Of a DNA stretch of 6,792 nt, positions 5,425 to 6,792 are shown in pieces (position 1 is the stretch's first letter; every line of letters begins with the position of its first letter). The notes below the pieces were generated by a model. It saw nothing but the letters and a program-made list of their open reading frames with translations. It searched no databases and was not told the origin of the DNA. The position numbers were made by a program, and so were the translations under genes. The DNA is from Nitrososphaeria archaeon (GTDB lineage Archaea > Thermoproteota > Nitrososphaeria > Geothermarchaeales > JDFR-13). The DNA lies in assembly GCA_027000765.1 (NCBI GenBank), contig JALTNJ010000048.1:1-6792 (forward strand), written 5' to 3'.

Positions 5425-6609
5425 TCACCTAACGAGTAGAGACGACACTAACCCTATCACAAGCAATATCGGCGGGACTAGAAAACCCATGGTATAGCTT
5501 AAAACATCTGATGTAAGGCCTACTATTATAGGGGCTATAGTTACACCTAGACTGACCATCATGTTAAAAAACCCACTGTTGGTACCTACAGTAGATGGTG
5601 TAGACCGTTCCCCGAGTAACCCCGTGGCAGAGGGAAATATGACTGCGCCTGAAACTCCAAATAAGAACATCATTATACTGATCAAGCTAAAGCTTGTTGA
5701 AAAGGCCACTCCCAACATAGCTATGAACGTGATAACAAGGCCCAATGTAATTAGTTTCTTCCGCCCCACCTTATCAGATAGTTTACCGAACAACGGCTGT
5801 AGAAATGCGAAGGTAAGACTTGCTAGTGACAATACGACAGCTAGTTCTCTAACACTAAATCCTAAGACATCTAATAGAAACTTAGGATATATAACGACTA
5901 GGGTTCCCATGCTAAACATGAGGGAGAAGCCGACTATGGAGAGGAGGAGGATATTCTTGTCATCAGGTATCTTAAAGACTCGCTTTCCAATATCCGAACC
6001 CCTATAATCTGGTAGTTTAAGCGCCACTACTGCAGATACCATGGCAAGGGCTGAGGCAAAGAGAAAGGGTATGTAAACGTTTGTTACCGCAGCAAGCCCC
6101 GGTCCTATCACTGGACCTAAAGCCATTCCCAAACCAAATGATGCCCCAAAAACGCCCATGGCCATTCCCAGGGACTCCTCGGAGTATAGGAGGGGGATCA
6201 ACGCCATTAAAATGGGCCATGTAGACGCACCTCCAACTCCCTGGAGAGTCCGGAATAAGGCCAGGAAACATGCAGATAGACTCCATTCCCCTATTACTGG
6301 ATCACCTATAACACGTGCAAAAACAGCTGAAAAACCAATTGAGGCTACGGATATCCCTACGATAATGGATCCAAGGACTATGAAGATACGCCTTCCAAAC
6401 CTGTTGGATAAGTTGGAAAATGGGAGCTGTAACAAAGAGAGAGTTAAGCCTTCAAATGCAAATATCAATCCTAGAGAAAAATTTGGATTTCTACCTAGAT
6501 ATATGCCTTCAATATTTATGAGGACACCAAGTAAGGGGCCTACCATTGATATTGAAAACATTACTGAAAACGTCACGATGCTTATTAATATAAGTGTCTT
6601 ACGACCCAT
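5425..6609 (-). CDS. Major facilitator superfamily exporter-like transporter (DHA1-like)
   Basis: A 394-residue, 12-helix MFS protein. Signatures are RTLQGVGG (motif B, 120-127), a full antiporter-type motif C in helix 5 (GVFGASFGLGMALGPVIGPG, 152-171), and a canonical second-half motif A, GKLSDKVGRKK (275-285). Motif C is the mark of H+-antiporters, so efflux of a small molecule is the best guess; the substrate is not indicated. The first-half motif A is unusual: SNLSNRFGRR (65-74), with the conserved Gly as S65 and the conserved Asp as N69. Start ATG 6609 follows a TATA box at 6627-6637 and has no close Shine-Dalgarno site, so a leaderless or nearly leaderless message is likely. A weak GAGGT lies 12 bases upstream. 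Two adjoining palindromes lie about 110-140 bases upstream. It is the first gene of the minus-strand series in this window. Confidence 0.88.
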   Translation of the reverse strand: MGRKTLILISIVTFSVMFSISMVGPLLGVLINIEGIYLGRNPNFSLGLIFAFEGLTLSLLQLPFSNLSNRFGRRIFIVLGSIIVGISVASIGFSAVFARVIGDPVIGEWSLSACFLALFRTLQGVGGASTWPILMALIPLLYSEESLGMAMGVFGASFGLGMALGPVIGPGLAAVTNVYIPFLFASALAMVSAVVALKLPDYRGSDIGKRVFKIPDDKNILLLSIVGFSLMFSMGTLVVIYPKFLLDVLGFSVRELAVVLSLASLTFAFLQPLFGKLSDKVGRKKLITLGLVITFIAMLGVAFSTSFSLISIMMFLFGVSGAVIFPSATGLLGERSTPSTVGTNSGFFNMMVSLGVTIAPIIVGLTSDVLSYTMGFLVPPILLVIGLVSSLLVR

Positions 6610-6626
6610 AGTTAAGATATAACCTC

Positions 6627-6637
6627 TTTATATAATA
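6627..6637 (-). promoter_or_regulatory. TATA box of the MFS gene at 6609
   Basis: The minus strand reads TATTATATAAA, centred about 23 bases before ATG 6609, placing transcription start at or within a few bases of the start codon. Confidence 0.5.
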
Positions 6638-6716
6638 TGAGAGTATAACAAATATTATTTATATTAGGCTAGTTAGAGTAAAAGCCATGATTTAAATATG
6701 ATTACTAAAATAGCCT

Positions 6717-6732
6717 TTAAATCCTGATTTAA
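6717..6732. repeat. Perfect inverted repeat 1 (possible operator)
   Basis: TTAAATC-CT-GATTTAA: 7-base perfect arms with a 2-base spacer. One half-site, GATTTAA, also occurs at 6689-6695. It lies upstream of the MFS promoter in otherwise featureless AT-rich DNA. An operator role is inference. Confidence 0.5.
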
Positions 6733-6747
6733 TTGCTAATTTAGCAA
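6733..6747. repeat. Perfect inverted repeat 2 (possible operator)
   Basis: TTGCTAA-T-TTAGCAA: 7-base perfect arms around a single base, starting on the base after inverted repeat 1. The GC core (TTGC...GCAA) makes it less likely to be mere AT composition. The remainder of 6610-6792 shows no gene; a TATA-like stretch near 6770-6783 may belong to a gene beyond the right edge. Confidence 0.5.
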
Positions 6748-6792
6748 AAATATAATAAGAATATAGTTGATTATATATTAAATAATATCCAT

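Noticed and set aside
5561..6007. Plus-strand open frame of 148 codons opposite the MFS gene
   Set aside because: It lies wholly inside a clear MFS coding region, has low-complexity content with no family features, and no ribosome site or TATA box fits.
6017..6286. Minus-strand alternative frame of 89 codons inside the first MFS gene
   Set aside because: Out-of-frame shadow in a region where the MFS frame shows motifs B and C.
6158..6622. Plus-strand open frame of 154 codons opposite the N-terminal half of the MFS gene
   Set aside because: Antisense shadow: the minus-strand frame carries MFS motifs A, B and C across the same bases.

Overview
The window reads as part of a hyperthermophilic or thermophilic archaeon, most likely Thermoproteota (Crenarchaeota). 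The DNA is moderately AT-rich. Arg is mostly AGG/AGA and Ile is often ATA. Ribosome-binding sites are of the GGTGAT/GGAGGTG type. Several genes have a TATA box placed so that transcription should begin at or very near the start codon (leaderless). The oxygen reductase is of a type described so far only in archaea. The genus cannot be fixed from the sequence alone.

All seven genes lie on the minus strand, so transcription runs from right to left. In that order they are: a 12-helix MFS exporter-like protein (6609-5425); a second MFS transporter (5371-4217); an AIM24-family protein (4158-3499); a two-gene oxygen reductase unit cydA (3306-1786) and cydA' (1789-680) joined by an ATGA overlap; a 93-residue CxxC protein of unknown function (624-343); and the N-terminal half of an Ogg2-type 8-oxoguanine DNA glycosylase, cut by the left edge (329-1). 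Non-coding stretches are short. The two largest are 3307-3498 (cydA promoter and leader plus the AIM24 terminator) and 6610-6792 (MFS promoter plus two abutting perfect palindromes).

The centrepiece is the cytochrome bd-superfamily pair. The first subunit keeps the active-site His and Glu, the distal b-heme His and the GRxPW motif. The second is not CydB but a shortened CydA paralogue, and no CydB is present. This matches the archaeal CydAA' architecture, a quinol-linked oxygen reductase carrying only b-type hemes as characterised from Caldivirga maquilingensis. In this copy the quinol-loop Glu and the Met ligand of heme b558 appear to be replaced.

The genes after it, a small CxxC protein and an 8-oxoguanine repair enzyme, suggest an oxygen/oxidative-damage neighbourhood, although they have their own promoter. 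The two transporters and the AIM24 protein have no stated link to respiration beyond position. I found no RNA genes, mobile elements or CRISPR arrays.
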